Assembly: GCA_958299035.1 (NCBI GenBank) | Contig: CATQJL010000112.1 | Span: 47,636,941-47,700,940, forward strand | DNA: 64,000 nt | From: Cylicocyclus nassatus | Taxonomy: Eukaryota > Nematoda > Chromadorea > Rhabditida > Strongylidae | Direction: 5' to 3' | Shown here: positions 1 to 11,209 of the stretch, in pieces | How positions within the stretch are numbered: position 1 is the first letter of the stretch | Layout of the letters: the number at the start of each line of letters is the position of its first letter | Position numbers and translations under genes: made by a program | Notes under the pieces: generated by a model | The model's input: only the letters and a program-made list of their open reading frames with translations | What the model was told of the DNA's origin: nothing | Database searches by the model: none

Positions 1-727
1 ATAGTTCGCTGATTTGTTGCGGCCCGCTTGCAGATATTTGGATGAATTTTAGCGTTCTAGACGAACGCTTGGAGAACATTCGCGGTTTCCTTATAGATTA
101 GCTGCGGCGCAGTGGCCGCACTCTCGCGGACTTTCCGCGAGAATATGCAGAAATTTCGGGGGCCGTACGGTCCTTTGTGGAGGACCGCGCAGCTGTCAGG
201 TACTTTCCGCTGAGAGAAAGTACCTCAAACTTGAGTAATTAAACCAACGGTGACACCTCGCCACACAGAGTCTTATCTGTGCTCGGCGTATGCTCGAAAC
301 TGCTTAAAAAGAGTCCGAGCGCTTGCTGAAAGTTTGGCCAGCGCTCGCTGAAAGAAATTATTTGCCGAGCGCTTGCAGAAAATGCTGTATTGCTGCAAGC
401 TGATTATGCAGATTATGCGACCGTAAAGGAAGTGCCGCCCGCTGAAGGTTTGGCCACGCCCCAAAATTCTGCTGACCGCCTGCAGAAAAGCGCGAGTTTG
501 CTGACCGCCTGCCCCCGGAGATTATCTGAGCAGGCTATCCATGGAAAAGTTTCAGCCATTGAGGAGTAGTGAGCTCGAAAAAATCTAGATGCGACTCTCG
601 CAAATTTAGATGCGATCCTAAAAAGCAAAAACTGCGATTTTCAACCTTGAAATTTCTTAACTCACCGGAGAAGTTATGAAACAGCCTAAAATTTTTATGA
701 TAGAAGGTAGGAAGATGGCCTCGTATT
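1..727. other. Satellite-flanking DNA, no gene seen
   Basis: I see no supported coding region here. Between about 300 and 520 there are several degenerate copies of a short GC-richer motif of the form GCGCTTGCTGAAA or CCGCCTGCAGAAA, some ending in TTTGGCC. From about 535 to 727 the sequence is unique within the window and runs into the first, partial satellite monomer. Short reading frames on the minus strand here are weak and match nothing I recognise. Confidence 0.5.
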
Positions 728-3700
728 TGCGAGAGGGACGTTGAGAAAGGAAGCTGTACAGCGATGACTGGGGCAAAACAAAATTTTAGCACGATATGAT
801 CCACTTTTCCGCCAAATTTTGAGAAAATCTTCGAAAATCTCGCTTTTGGGTGCTTTTGCTCTGGGTGAATTCGATTTTTCTCTCCAGATTGTAAGCGTGA
901 GTGCGAGAGTGACGTTGAGAAAGGAAGCTGTACAGCGATGACCGGGGCAACACAAAATTTTAGCACGATATGATCCACTTTTCCGGCCAAATTTTGAGAA
1001 AATCTTCGAAAATCTCGTTTTGGGTGCTTTTGCTCTGGGTGAATTCGATTTTTCTCTCCAGATTGTAAGCGTAAGTGCGAGAGTGACGTTGAGAAAGGAA
1101 GCTGTACAGCGATGACTGGGGCAAAACAAAATTTTGGCACGATATGATCCACTTTTCCGGCCAAATTTTGAGAAAATCTTCGAAAATCTCGCTTTTGGGT
1201 GCTTTTGCTCTGGGTGAATTCGATTTTTCTCTCCAGATTGTAAGCGTGAGTGCGAGAGTGACGTTGAGAAAGGAAGCTGTACAGCGATGACTGGGGCAAC
1301 ACAAAATTTTAGCACGATATGATCCACTTTTCCGGCCAAATTTTGAGAAAATCTTCGAAAATCTCGCTTTTGGGTGCTTTTGCTCTGGGTGAATTCGATT
1401 TTTCTCTGCAGATTGTAAGCGTGAGTGCGGGAGTGACGTTGCGAAAGGAAGCTGTACAGCGATGACTGGGGCAAAACAAAATTTTAGCACGATATGATCC
1501 ACTTTTCCGCCAAATTTTGAGAAAATCTTCGAAAATCTCGTTTTGGGTGCTTTTGCTCTGGGTGAATTCGATTTTTCTCTCCAGATTGTAAGCGTAAGTG
1601 CGAGAGTGACGTTGAGAAAGGAAGCTGTACAGCGATGACTGGGGCAAAACAAAATTTTGGCACGATATGATCCACTTTTCCGGCCAAATTTTGAGAAAAT
1701 CTTCGAAAATCTCGCTTTTGGGTGCTTTTGCTCTGGGTGAATTCGATTTTTCTCTCCAGATTGTAAGCGTGAGTGCGAGAGTGACGTTGAGAAAGGAAGC
1801 TGTACAGCGATGACTGGGGCAACACAAAATTTTAGCACGATATGATCCACTTTTCCGGCCAAATTTTGAGAAAATCTTCGAAAATCTCGCTTTTGGGTGC
1901 TTTTGCTCTGGGTGAATTCGATTTTTCTCTGCAGATTGTAAGCGTGAATGCGGGAGTGACGTTGCGAAAGGAAGCTGTACAGCGATGACTGGGGCAAAAC
2001 AAAATTTTAGCACGATATGATCCACTTTTCCGCCAAATTTTGAGAAAATCTTCGAAAATCTCGTTTTGGGTGCTTTTGCTCTGGGTGAATTCGATTTTTC
2101 TCTCCAGATTGTAAGCGTAAGTGCGAGAGTGACGTTGAGAAAGGAAGCTGTACAGCGATGACTGGGGCAAAACAAAATTTTGGCACGATATGATCCACTT
2201 TTCCGGCCAAATTTTGAGAAAATCTTCGAAAATCTCGCTTTTGGGTGCTTTTGCTCTGGGTGAATTCGATTTTTCTCTCCAGATTGTAAGCGTAAGTGCG
2301 AGAGTGACGTTGAGAAAGGAAGCTGTACAGCGATGACTGGGGCAAAACAAAATTTTAGCACGATATGATCCACTTTTCCGGCCAAATTTTGAGAAAATCT
2401 TCGAAATTCTCGTTTTGGGTGCTTTTGCTCTGGGTGAATTCGATTTTTCTCTCCAGATTGTAAGCGTAAGTGCGAGAGTGACGTTGAGAAAGGAAGCTGT
2501 ACAGCGATGACTGGGGCAAAACAAAATTTTGGCACGATATGATCCACTTTTCCGGCCAAATTTTGAGAAAATCTTCGAAAATCTCGCTTTTGGGTGCTTT
2601 TGCTCTGGGTGAATTCGATTTTTCTCTCCAGATTGTAAGCGTGAGTGCGAGAGTGACGTTGAGAAAGGAAGCTGTACAGCGATGACTGGGGCAACACAAA
2701 ATTTTAGCACGATATGATCCACTTTTCCGGCCAAATTTTGAGAAAATCTTCGAAAATCTCGCTTTTGGGTGCTTTTGCTCTGGGTGAATTCGATTTTTCT
2801 CTGCAGATTGTAAGCGTGAGTGCGGGAGTGACGTTGCGAAAGGAAGCTGTACAGCGATGACTGGGGCAAAACAAAATTTTAGCACGATATGATCCACTTT
2901 TCCGCCAAATTTTGAGAAAATCTTCGAAAATCTCGTTTTGGGTGCTTTTGCTCTGGGTGAATTCGATTTTTCTCTCCAGATTGTAAGCGTAAGTGCGAGA
3001 GTGACGTTGAGAAAGGAAGCTGTACAGCGATGACTGGGGCAAAACAAAATTTTGGCACGATATGATCCACTTTTCCGGCCAAATTTTGAGAAAATCTTCG
3101 AAAATCTCGCTTTTGGGTGCTTTTGCTCTGGGTGAATTCGATTTTTCTCTCCAGATTGTAAGCGTGAGTGCGAGAGTGACGTTGAGAAAGGAAGCTGTAC
3201 AGCGATGACTGGGGCAACACAAAATTTTAGCACGATATGATCCACTTTTCCGGCCAAATTTTGAGAAAATCTTCGAAAATCTCGCTTTTGGGTGCTTTTG
3301 CTCTGGGTGAATTCGATTTTTCTCTGCAGATTGTAAGCGTGAGTGCGGGAGTGACGTTGCGAAAGGAAGCTGTACAGCGATGACTGGGGCAAAACAAAAT
3401 TTTAGCACGATATGATCCACTTTTCCGCCAAATTTTGAGAAAATCTTCGAAAATCTCGTTTTGGGTGCTTTTGCTCTGGGTGAATTCGATTTTTCTCTCC
3501 AGATTGTAAGCGTAAGTGCGAGAGTGACGTTGAGAAAGGAAGCTGTACAGCGATGACTGGGGCAAAACAAAATTTTAGCACGATATGATCCACTTTTCCG
3601 GCCAAATTTTGAGAAAATCTTCGAAAATTTCGCTTTTGGGTGCTTTTGCTCTGGGTGAATTCGATTTTTCTCTCCAGATTGTAAGCGTAAGTGCGAGAGT

Positions 3701-4446
3701 GACGTTGAGAAAGGAAGCTGTACAGCGATGACTGGGGCAAAACAAAATTTTAGCACGATATGATCCACTTTTCCGGCCAAATTTTGAGAAAATCTTCGAA
3801 AATCTCGCTTTTGGGTGCTTTTGCTCTGGGTGAATTCGATTTTTCTCTCCAGATTGTAAGCGTGAGTGCGAGAGTGACGTTGAGAAAGGAAGCTGTACAG
3901 CGATGACTGGGGCAACACAAAATTTTAGCACGATATGATCCACTTTTCCGGCCAAATTTTGAGAAAATCTTCGAAAATCTCGCTTTTGGGTGCTTTTGCT
4001 CTGGGTGAATTCGATTTTTCTCTGCAGATTGTAAGCGTGAGTGCGGGAGTGACGTTGCGAAAGGAAGCTGTACAGCGATGACTGGGGCAAAACAAAATTT
4101 TAGCACGATATGATCCACTTTTCCGCCAAATTTTGAGAAAATCTTCGAAAATCTCGTTTTGGGTGCTTTTGCTCTGGGTGAATTCGATTTTTCTCTCCAG
4201 ATTGTAAGCGTAAGTGCGAGAGTGACGTTGAGAAAGGAAGCTGTACAGCGATGACTGGGGCAAAACAAAATTTTGGCACGATATGATCCACTTTTCCGGC
4301 CAAATTTTGAGAAAATCTTCGAAAATCTCGCTTTTGGGTGCTTTTGCTCTGGGTGAATTCGATTTTTCTCTCCAGATTGTAAGCGTAAGTGCGAGAGTGA
4401 CGTTGAGAAAGGAAGCTGTACAGCGATGACTGGGGCAAAACAAAAT
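728..4446. repeat. 174-175 bp satellite array with 523-bp higher-order repeat
   Basis: About 21 head-to-tail monomers of 174-175 bp fill 3.7 kb with very high identity. Each monomer carries GGTGAATTCGATTTTTCTCT, an AGCTGTACAGCGATGACTGG block and CACGATATGATCCACTTTTC. Monomers fall into three diagnostic types: type a has CTGCAG, GTGCGGGAG, TTGCGAAAGG and the shorter TTTTCCGCCAA; type b has GCGTAAGTG and CAAAACAAAA; type c has GCGTGAGTG and CAACACAAAA. Type a starts near 1408, 1931, 2802, 3324 and 4022, so a-b-c trimers of about 523 bp repeat, with the order broken near 2280-2630 and 3500-3850. Both ends are truncated monomers. Long minus-strand reading frames across the array (up to 462 codons) occur in overlapping frames and are a by-product of the repeat, not genes. 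Monomer length near one nucleosome and a higher-order structure are what centromeric or heterochromatic satellites show; that role is inference. Confidence 0.95.
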
Positions 4447-4940
4447 AAGGAGCAAAAGCAAGCTCAAACTTTGCAAAAAAATCGATAAAATCGATAAAAG
4501 TAATCGACCGATCCTTAAAATAAGATAATCCTGACAACTAATATTGTATTCGGAATCCCCATGCTCGATTACCCCCTGTCCAACTCCCAGCTAGCTTTTT
4601 TGCAGAGTTGAACTACGGGGCTGGGAGTTGGCACAGGGGGTAGTCGAGCATGAGGATTTCGAATACAATATTGGTTTTCAGAATTATTGATTACTTTAAT
4701 CGATTTTATCGATTTTTTTGCAAAGTTTGAGCTACGGGGCTGGGAGTTGGCACAGGGGGGTAAGTGAGCATGGGGATTCCGAATACCATGTTAGTTTTCA
4801 GAATTATCGATTACTTTTATCGATTTTATCGATTTTTTGCAAAGTTCAAGCTACGGGGCTCGGATTTGGCACAGGGGGTAATCGAGCATGCTGATTACGA
4901 GTTCGATATTAGTTTGGCGCTATTCGGCTATCCGGGCCCC
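4447..4940. repeat. Hairpin plus 120-bp tandem repeats
   Basis: Directly after the satellite comes an inverted pair of about 52 bp (4540-4591 and 4620-4672, loop 28 bp), followed by tandem units with a 120-bp period: the marker CTACGGGGCTGGGAGTTGG begins at 4612 and 4732, and a diverged form at 4852. Each unit contains ATCGATTTTATCGATTTTTT, the CTACGGGG marker and a GAGCATG(C/G)GGATT end. The same unit is found singly at about 6490-6600, 11765-11930, 12240-12330 and 57405-57500, in the last two cases inside Helitron-like elements, so this array is probably derived from such an element. Confidence 0.85.
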
Positions 4941-6489
4941 AAAATTTTTTTGTGGTAGAGCTTGCTCAAACTTCGTGTATAAGGGTTATCTTAAGGGCCG
5001 GGCATACTTCAAGCGATTTCAATCGCGACGCTATTTGGCTATATTCCAGGTGTACATAACCCATTGTAAGCACATTAAATGTACAGAAGATAGGGCATTT
5101 CATCAGTTTACGTAAGTTATACACAGTATGCATGTGCAGTTTGCTGATGTTGGATCCGAAGACTTCTGGCGAATTGCCAAATCGCGTCGCGACTGAAATC
5201 GCGTGAAATATGCCCGGCCCTTTACATGCTGATTACAGATTCACACTTTCTCCGCAGAACGTCTTCCCGTGTGGTTAAGATAAGGTGTACGGTAGGAAGT
5301 CAAAATCATGAATTCGGCTGGAGTTCGGTCCATATGGCTTACTCGACACGCTAATTACGAATATCATCTCTCTTTGCATATTGAAACATTTTCATAGAGT
5401 TGTGGTGGTTAATGGCATGAGTCGAAAACATAGATTTGCTTTAACCTTCGTCTAGGGTGGTCATTTAGCGCGCTGAACATGAATATCATGCTGATTTCGC
5501 AGGATAACGCATTTTCTTGGGTTACGGTGGGTGTAGATGGGCCGAAGTTCCAGATTTGCTCAACCTTACTTGTAACGGTTCACAAGTATTTCGCTTATGA
5601 ATATGATGCTTGCTCGCTGTCATAACGCATTAGTGAAGCTATGGTGAGTTGCAGGGTTTGAATGGACATTTTTCGCTTTCGGGCCAATTTAGATCCCAGA
5701 TATTCACAATGGGAAAACGGTTGTTTCGCATGCGGTCATCCTAATAACCTGTTCCAACGTCTAACGCACTCGGCAAATCTTCCTATTCCTGTTTTTGCTT
5801 AGGCAAAAACCGCCGAAGGGTGTATCGCGCGCCGCAGTGGTCCTATAAGGAGACTGATAACCTGTCTGCGTAACGCACGCAGCAAATCTCCCTCCCTTTG
5901 CTTTTGCTTAGGCAAAAGCCGCCGAAGGGTGTCTCGCGCGCGGCAGTGGTCCTATAAGGGAAAGCAACGGTCGTGGGAAACTTTTATACTACACGAATTG
6001 CCTTTATCGTGGGGATCGAGCACGATATTCTTGAAACAGCACTTTAGGTGATTTTCTGTCAAGGTTTCAGGCAGGTTCATGATTTTTACCCGCTGCCATG
6101 TACCTACCGTAACTCTGCGAAAAGGTCTCAGAACGCAACGAGAGTGTTTTAGACGTGGTCAGAAGGTCGAATCTCTCAAGACCGATTTTCAGCCAAAACT
6201 GAGATTTCGCCCCTCTGCAGTATACCTACCATAACTCAGTGAAATCGTCTCAAAATGCCAAAGGGGTATATTCGTAATCAGCATGTCAATTAGCCCCCCT
6301 CAAAGTTTCAGCGAAATCCATAATTTTAGTTTCTTATGTGTACCCAACGTAAACCCAGAAAATGGCGCTATATCGCGCGAAATGACTACGATATTCGTCA
6401 TCAGCGGCTTCAATAACCCCCTTGTACCGACTTTGAGCAAGATCCATCACAAAAACATTTTGGGGCCGGATAGCCGAATAGCGCCATCA
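4941..6489. repeat. Old degenerate tandem repeats, no gene seen
   Basis: The clearest part is a two-unit tandem duplication with 109-bp period at about 5745-5960: TAACGCAC occurs at 5762 and 5871, each followed by a TTTTGCTTAGGCAAAA hairpin, GCCGAAGGGTGT and CGCAGTGGTCCTATAAGG or its close variant. Around it (5400-5700 and 6060-6270) are more diverged repeats built on phrases such as CATAACGCATT, TACCTACC(G/A)TAACTC and AAATCGTCTCAAAATGC. The stretch reads like the decayed body of a non-coding transposon. Confidence 0.55.
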
Positions 6490-6722
6490 GTTTTCAGAAT
6501 TATCCTCACTTTTACCGGTTTTATTGTTGTTTTTTTTTTGCAACGTTTGAGCTACGAGGCTGGGGGTTGTTTGAGGGAGGTAGGTGGGCATGCTATTTAC
6601 TAACACAGCGGGAGTAAAGAATTGCATGTAGAAGTAGGCACAATGAAAGGTTCTACAGGGATAGGGATAAAGCCTTAATCATAGCATTGACAGGGCCGGG
6701 CGGAGCCGGGTAAGCCAGCTAG
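6490..6722 (+). mobile_element. Helitron-like 3' end
   Basis: The stretch contains a decayed 120-bp CTACGAGGCTGGGGGTTG unit and then ends with GGGCCGGGCGGAGCCGGG and TAAGCCAGCTAG followed by T. The same terminus closes the two short Helitron-like elements at 12148-12503 (minus) and 57253-57540. CTAG before a T is the canonical 3' terminus of Helitrons. I could not find a matching A|TC 5' end, so the element is either long (perhaps including the repeats from 4447) or 5'-truncated. Confidence 0.6.
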
Positions 6723-8714
6723 TTATATTTATAAACTTGCGTACACACTATCTACTCATCTATGTAGCTCTATGAATCACCAAAGAATGTGCACATGAAT
6801 TTACATCATTACTGCTAAAGTCATTATTCAATATAGAAGCTATTAATAGCTATCATTAAAGGATTATATTCTACATAGGTTGTAAGAAAACACCATTACT
6901 TAATTCATTGAACTACCGATTTTCTTACATTTTTTCATGCTTTAGAATGTGTTGCAAACTTGCTTCTCTTAACACATGCTCCGCTTTGCTGCATGATTCT
7001 CTCACTAATTTAGATAGTAGTCATGTGTGACTCGTGACTAATTTATATGCTAAAGATTCCAGCTGATCGCACTTCATTTTGGTACGAACCTTTTTCAGCA
7101 TAGAAGTTTCCGAATTGGTATATAGATGCCGAAATTGCAAGGCGAACATATGAAAATTTGAAAAAAAAAACTTCAATTTCAATCAAGGGAAATCTTTTCA
7201 ACTATTTTAACGTCGGAATGTCCACAAAAATGTTATCTTGGTAACATAGTTTGATACACACTAAATAGTTTCTGTTAGCTGTATCTAATTTTTCATGTAC
7301 ATTTTTGTCGGCCCTGAATATTAACATGAACAAAAAAGTGAGCTCAAAGATTCTGCGCGCATACATGAATATTTATTCGGCTGCGGTTAGGCAGACCCAA
7401 TTTGATAGACACAATGATACATTTACAGTACAATTCGCTTACTAGTGTTTTGTGAGACCTCAAAAACGGCCCAATGTAAGAAAAAGATAGTTGCATAAAG
7501 AATTCAATTTTCAATTTGTGATCTCGTACCACCTGCCTTGATTGTTTTTCACACTCTCTCTCGCCTGAATAAACAATAGGCTATATAGGTCAACCATTAG
7601 GTGTTTTATATGCGACATTAGAGTTGGGTTATTGGATTAGCGGTAAGAATGGAAACATCATGAATAATTGACGTGCGAATGAGGCGGAAAATGTGGATGG
7701 CCTAATGGGGTTTCTCTCCTCAAATTACATCTCCCACGCAAAGTAATTTGATTCTTAAACGTTGATATTTGGAAAGAGGATTAAGAATTGTATAGCGATA
7801 TTTTGTACACTTTATCCTTTGTTAAGATTATTGAAATGTTCTAAAAAGTCACTTCCTCTTGGCATTTCATCGCTTCCCCCTATGGGATGTGTGGGTATTT
7901 TTTTGATCCGTAGCTCAGCCAGTGTCAGCGCTGATAACGCAAATTATCACTGACATATCGAACCCCGCACAGCTCGGCCCCCGATAACGGATGAGTTGCG
8001 TTATTTCTTCTTGTCGGGCGACAAAGAAAAACTACGGACACAGAATCATCAACAAACAAACGTCAACGGACCAAGTGATCAGCGAACACGTGGAAGATTT
8101 TGCGTGGGAAGGGAGAAGGACATTTGTCATTTACATCTCTGATACTGTGGAAAAGTAAAGAATTCAGGAAGGAATCAATTATTCCATGGACTTGTAGTAA
8201 TTGTTGGTACATAGGACATGCACCAACACTTAACTTTCCCCTTGACCTTAGAGCATTTGCATGTTTAACAAGTTGACGATCTTTCGTAGATTTTGGAGCA
8301 GGATGTGCAAGTTGTATATTTACAAGTATGAGGAAAAACTGGATTCTCTTTTTATCGTGTTGCAATAAGTATCCTATCTTCTGCGCTGTGCCTTATTTAT
8401 AGGGGGACGAATTTTATCCCCACCGGTTCACACACAAAAGAGTCTATAGACCAAGCATACTTACAAACAAACAAATTTACAGAGATTCGGTTTTATTTAT
8501 ACATAGATTATGATTGATTTTGAAGCGTGGGTTTCCTTTCGATCGTTTTGCCAGCGCTGATTTATCTGTTTCGAGCTGTGTGGGTGGGTTTTTTTAATTA
8601 AAATGAATGGTGATTTTGGAGTTGCTCTAAGCTCGTCCCCTTTTCCCTTCGCATGCGATTTTTAGTAAACTTAGTGAAAAAGTGAAAAAAGTGAACTTCT
8701 GCCAACTTTCCTGT
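6723..8714. other. Unassigned AT-rich stretch
   Basis: About 2 kb in which I recognise no gene, repeat family or RNA. Short open frames (for example minus strand 8063-8365) lack family resemblance and splice or start context. The sequence is AT-rich with homopolymer runs. Confidence 0.4.
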
Positions 8715-9175
8715 TTTATCCACAAAGATTTTCTAGAGAATGTGATTGCTGGGGATGAAAGCTGGATTTTTTACGATAATGTGAAGAGGCGTGCCTTTTG
8801 CCTACCACGAGAGGAACAGCCGAAAATGGAACGCAGCCACCGCAAGGTTATGCTTTGCTGCTGGTTTGACTCGAGGGATGGTCTACTATGAGCGAGCTAT
8901 ACGGTTACCTCTATCCTGTACACACAACAGCTTGAAATATTGTAGCCGCAGTTCGAGAAAAAAGCCGGAGACTTGCAATCATGTGCTTACTTCACGACAA
9001 CGCCGCGGTTCATCGAGCTTCAGCAACCCAGTAAAAATTAGCCGAATCAGAATGGCAGGTGCTTCCTTACCACACCTTCGATACATAGAGCCACGTACTC
9101 TGGTGACCTTCACCTTGAGCGTCATAATAGAACCAACCTTCACCTAGAGGGAAGTCATCCGGGGCCCCGAATATC
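8715..9175 (+). pseudogene. Mariner transposase relic
   Basis: Remnant of the catalytic part of a Tc1/mariner-superfamily transposase, the enzyme that cuts and pastes its own element using three acidic residues. Visible pieces in order: a VIAGDESWIFYDNVKRR-type block (about 8739-8790; mariners have GDESW.x.YDN here, holding the first Asp), then KVMLCCWFD (about 8845-8870), then, after frame changes, LLHDNAAVHRA (about 8985-9020; the second catalytic Asp in HDNA), then EWQVLPYHT (about 9050-9076), and a degraded YSGDLHL where the family has YSPDLAP and the third Asp. Frameshifts and at least two in-frame stops break it, and the N-terminal DNA-binding part is missing. It cannot encode an active enzyme. 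I saw no flanking inverted repeats that belong to it with confidence. Confidence 0.85.
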
Positions 9176-9477
9176 ATGGCATAACTAATGACATATCCAT
9201 AGAGGGAGAGATGTGAACGAGGTAAATATAGTAGTGACATCCAAAAGAAGCTCAAAAAACCGAAGGATTACGTTTTTATGGCCCTTTTTTGCCAAAAAAA
9301 CTTTTATTAAAAATTCAATGAGGAACTGGAACAAAATTTCTCAATTAATCTTTCTCTAGACTTCGATTGAGCGTTGGAAGTTCATGAAAGCCGCTGGAGT
9401 TCAATAGAAACGAGAAACTGCGCTCAAATCTTGCGCAGAGAGTCGCTACTTAAATGCTGGTCTATCTCGTTATGGAG

Positions 9478-9798
9478 TGATTTTCAAGACTCGCGACGTT
9501 GTCAGTGCTCCTGGACGTCTCATGAGGATCACAGCGATATATAATGTTACAGGGTTTCGTTATGATCCCGCGAAGATCAATGACCAGAGCCAAATGCCCC
9601 GCCGGCTCTGGTCTGTCTCCGCTGCTCGTCTGCGTCTCCGCGACTTGCGCGCTACCTCGCTACCCCATAAGCGGGGCGCGGGGCATTTGGCTCTGGTACC
9701 CTTTTCTTCCTTTTTGGGAGCCCAATTTCGACAATCTATATATCATATTATAGCTCTTGATCTCTATTTTCACGCTGACAACGTCGCAAGACTCCTTT
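9478..9798. mobile_element. Fold-back element, about 320 bp
   Basis: Nested inverted repeats: outer arms at about 9480-9507 (CGACGTTGTCAGTG side) and 9769-9798 (CGCTGACAACGTCG side), inner arms around 9579-9600 and 9679-9700 that share ACCAGAGCCAAATGCCCCGC. The GC-rich centre encodes nothing I can support. It is probably a non-autonomous DNA transposon; boundaries and target duplication are not clear. Confidence 0.6.
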
Positions 9799-10821
9799 TT
9801 ATGACTTAAACGAGAAATATAGGAAAAACGGAGTTTTCGAAAACCTCTTGTTTTTTCTTCAGTTCAACTCTTTTCATTCGGTTTTTTTGTGTATTCGATA
9901 GGCCTTGTTTCTGTCTATAATGTAGACAACGTCGCCGAGCTTACTTCATTGCTTATGCCGGTTTTTTTGTGAAAATTACCAAAAAGTGCGTTTTTCTTTA
10001 CCTTGTTCTTTTTCAATGCTTTTGCAACGAATTTTCTCCAGCTTGGACGTTACTTGCTCAGAATGATGAGCGGAAGAATCCAGATAACGTCGCAGGTTAC
10101 GAAACGAGCATGCGGGGGTGAAAATTTAAAGGACGCGCCAAAAATCAGATTGGCGTCGATGTGCAGCATAACTTTTCAGACATGTTTAACATGTTCAGTT
10201 TAGTTGTTGACAAGTTTGCCTTCTTTCGGTCTCCCAACTACAGCCACATCTCCACCCAATTTAACCGGCAATTCTGAAGACAAAAATGTGCGTAGGAAAC
10301 CACCAAGATAAGGTTTTAAATTAGGTGATGTGTTAGCTTCTGTTTTATATGAATTTTTCAAGTTTCCTGGTTCAATTCAGATCTCTAAATTTCCATCTAT
10401 TTTTTCTAAAACAACCTTCACTTTTTACAGGGGGCAAGAACTCAAACAACTATCACTTTCTAGGCTCTGTCTCTTGACTATCGAAGGTATGTTCCTTACC
10501 CATGCATAGCCCTGATCTCTCGCCCTGCGACCACAAGCTATTTTGTCCGTTAGCAGTTCCTGAGTGGGAAACGGTTGAAAAAAGAAGACGATGTCAAAAT
10601 CGTTCTTGACGACTTTTCTGCGCCAGCCACTCGACTTCTGAAGAAATGGCGCCGAAGAACTGCCCGACAGATGAGCAAAAGATTACTGACATCCACGGTG
10701 ATTATCTCTATTGAGGTTGGTGTTGTAATAAAACTATAAACGACTAAAGTCAATGAAATTTTCATACAAACCTTAGGAACAACCTAGCAATTCTCTTCGA
10801 CACGTTGCGTTGCCACTATAG
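9799..10821. other. Unassigned stretch
   Basis: No recognisable gene or repeat. Short frames such as 10003-10203 (+) and 10550-10765 (-) have no family resemblance. Confidence 0.35.
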
Positions 10822-10948
10822 TATAAGCTCCTGCAGGTCGAAGGCGGTCGCTTCGATGTGCGACGTGGCTGTGACGTGGCTGTGACGCAGCAGTGTCGCA
10901 GCCGCGTTGCACATCGAGCCGACCGCCTTCGTCTTGCAGGAGCTTATA
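10822..10948. repeat. 50-bp-arm inverted repeat
   Basis: Left arm 10822-10871 and right arm 10899-10948 are near-perfect reverse complements: TATAAGCTCCTGCAG opens the left arm and CTGCAAGACGAAGGCGGTCG-type sequence mirrors the right. The 27-bp loop contains a GTGACGTGGCT duplication. It would form a strong hairpin as DNA or RNA. It may be a small MITE or one terminus of the adjacent retroelement fragment. Confidence 0.75.
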
Positions 10949-10980
10949 CATCTGAATTCAGCCTTCCAAGCTGATTCCGG

Positions 10981-11179
10981 AACTTTTTACAGGTTTCCAA
11001 AGCAGCAGTTTATCTTAAATGCTTTACGTACGACGTATCAATCATGTGAAGATCAGTACGTAGGCGAAACCGGTAGGCATGTAGCGATCAACGAGCAATT
11101 AGACATCCCTCACTATCGAACATATTTACAACTAGGGAGCTCAGCGCCGGCAATGTCACTCTTCCAGCGCAGCTATTAG
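10981..11179 (+). pseudogene. GIY-YIG nuclease fragment of a retroelement
   Basis: A short reading frame contains CEDQYVGETGRHVAI (about 11036-11085), which matches the start of GIY-YIG endonuclease domains as carried by Penelope-like and related retroelements, where the second half of the signature is typically Y(I/V)GETGR followed by a basic helix. Only about 40 residues are recognisable. There is no reverse transcriptase upstream and the frame ends at 11179. It is best read as a dead 3' fragment of a retroelement. Confidence 0.55.
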
Positions 11180-11209
11180 AGGGTTGTGCATTATACTTGG
11201 GTCCGAATC

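Noticed and set aside
728..4446. CRISPR-like array
   Set aside because: Repeats are 174 bp head to tail with no unique spacers; the genome is eukaryotic.
535..4537. Long overlapping minus-strand reading frames, up to 462 codons, across the satellite
   Set aside because: They follow the monomer period in more than one frame at once, share one peptide repeat, and shift frame with 174/175-bp monomer length. They are produced by a stop-poor repeat, not selected coding sequence.
8063..8365. 100-codon minus-strand frame
   Set aside because: No recognisable family, no supporting splice or start context.
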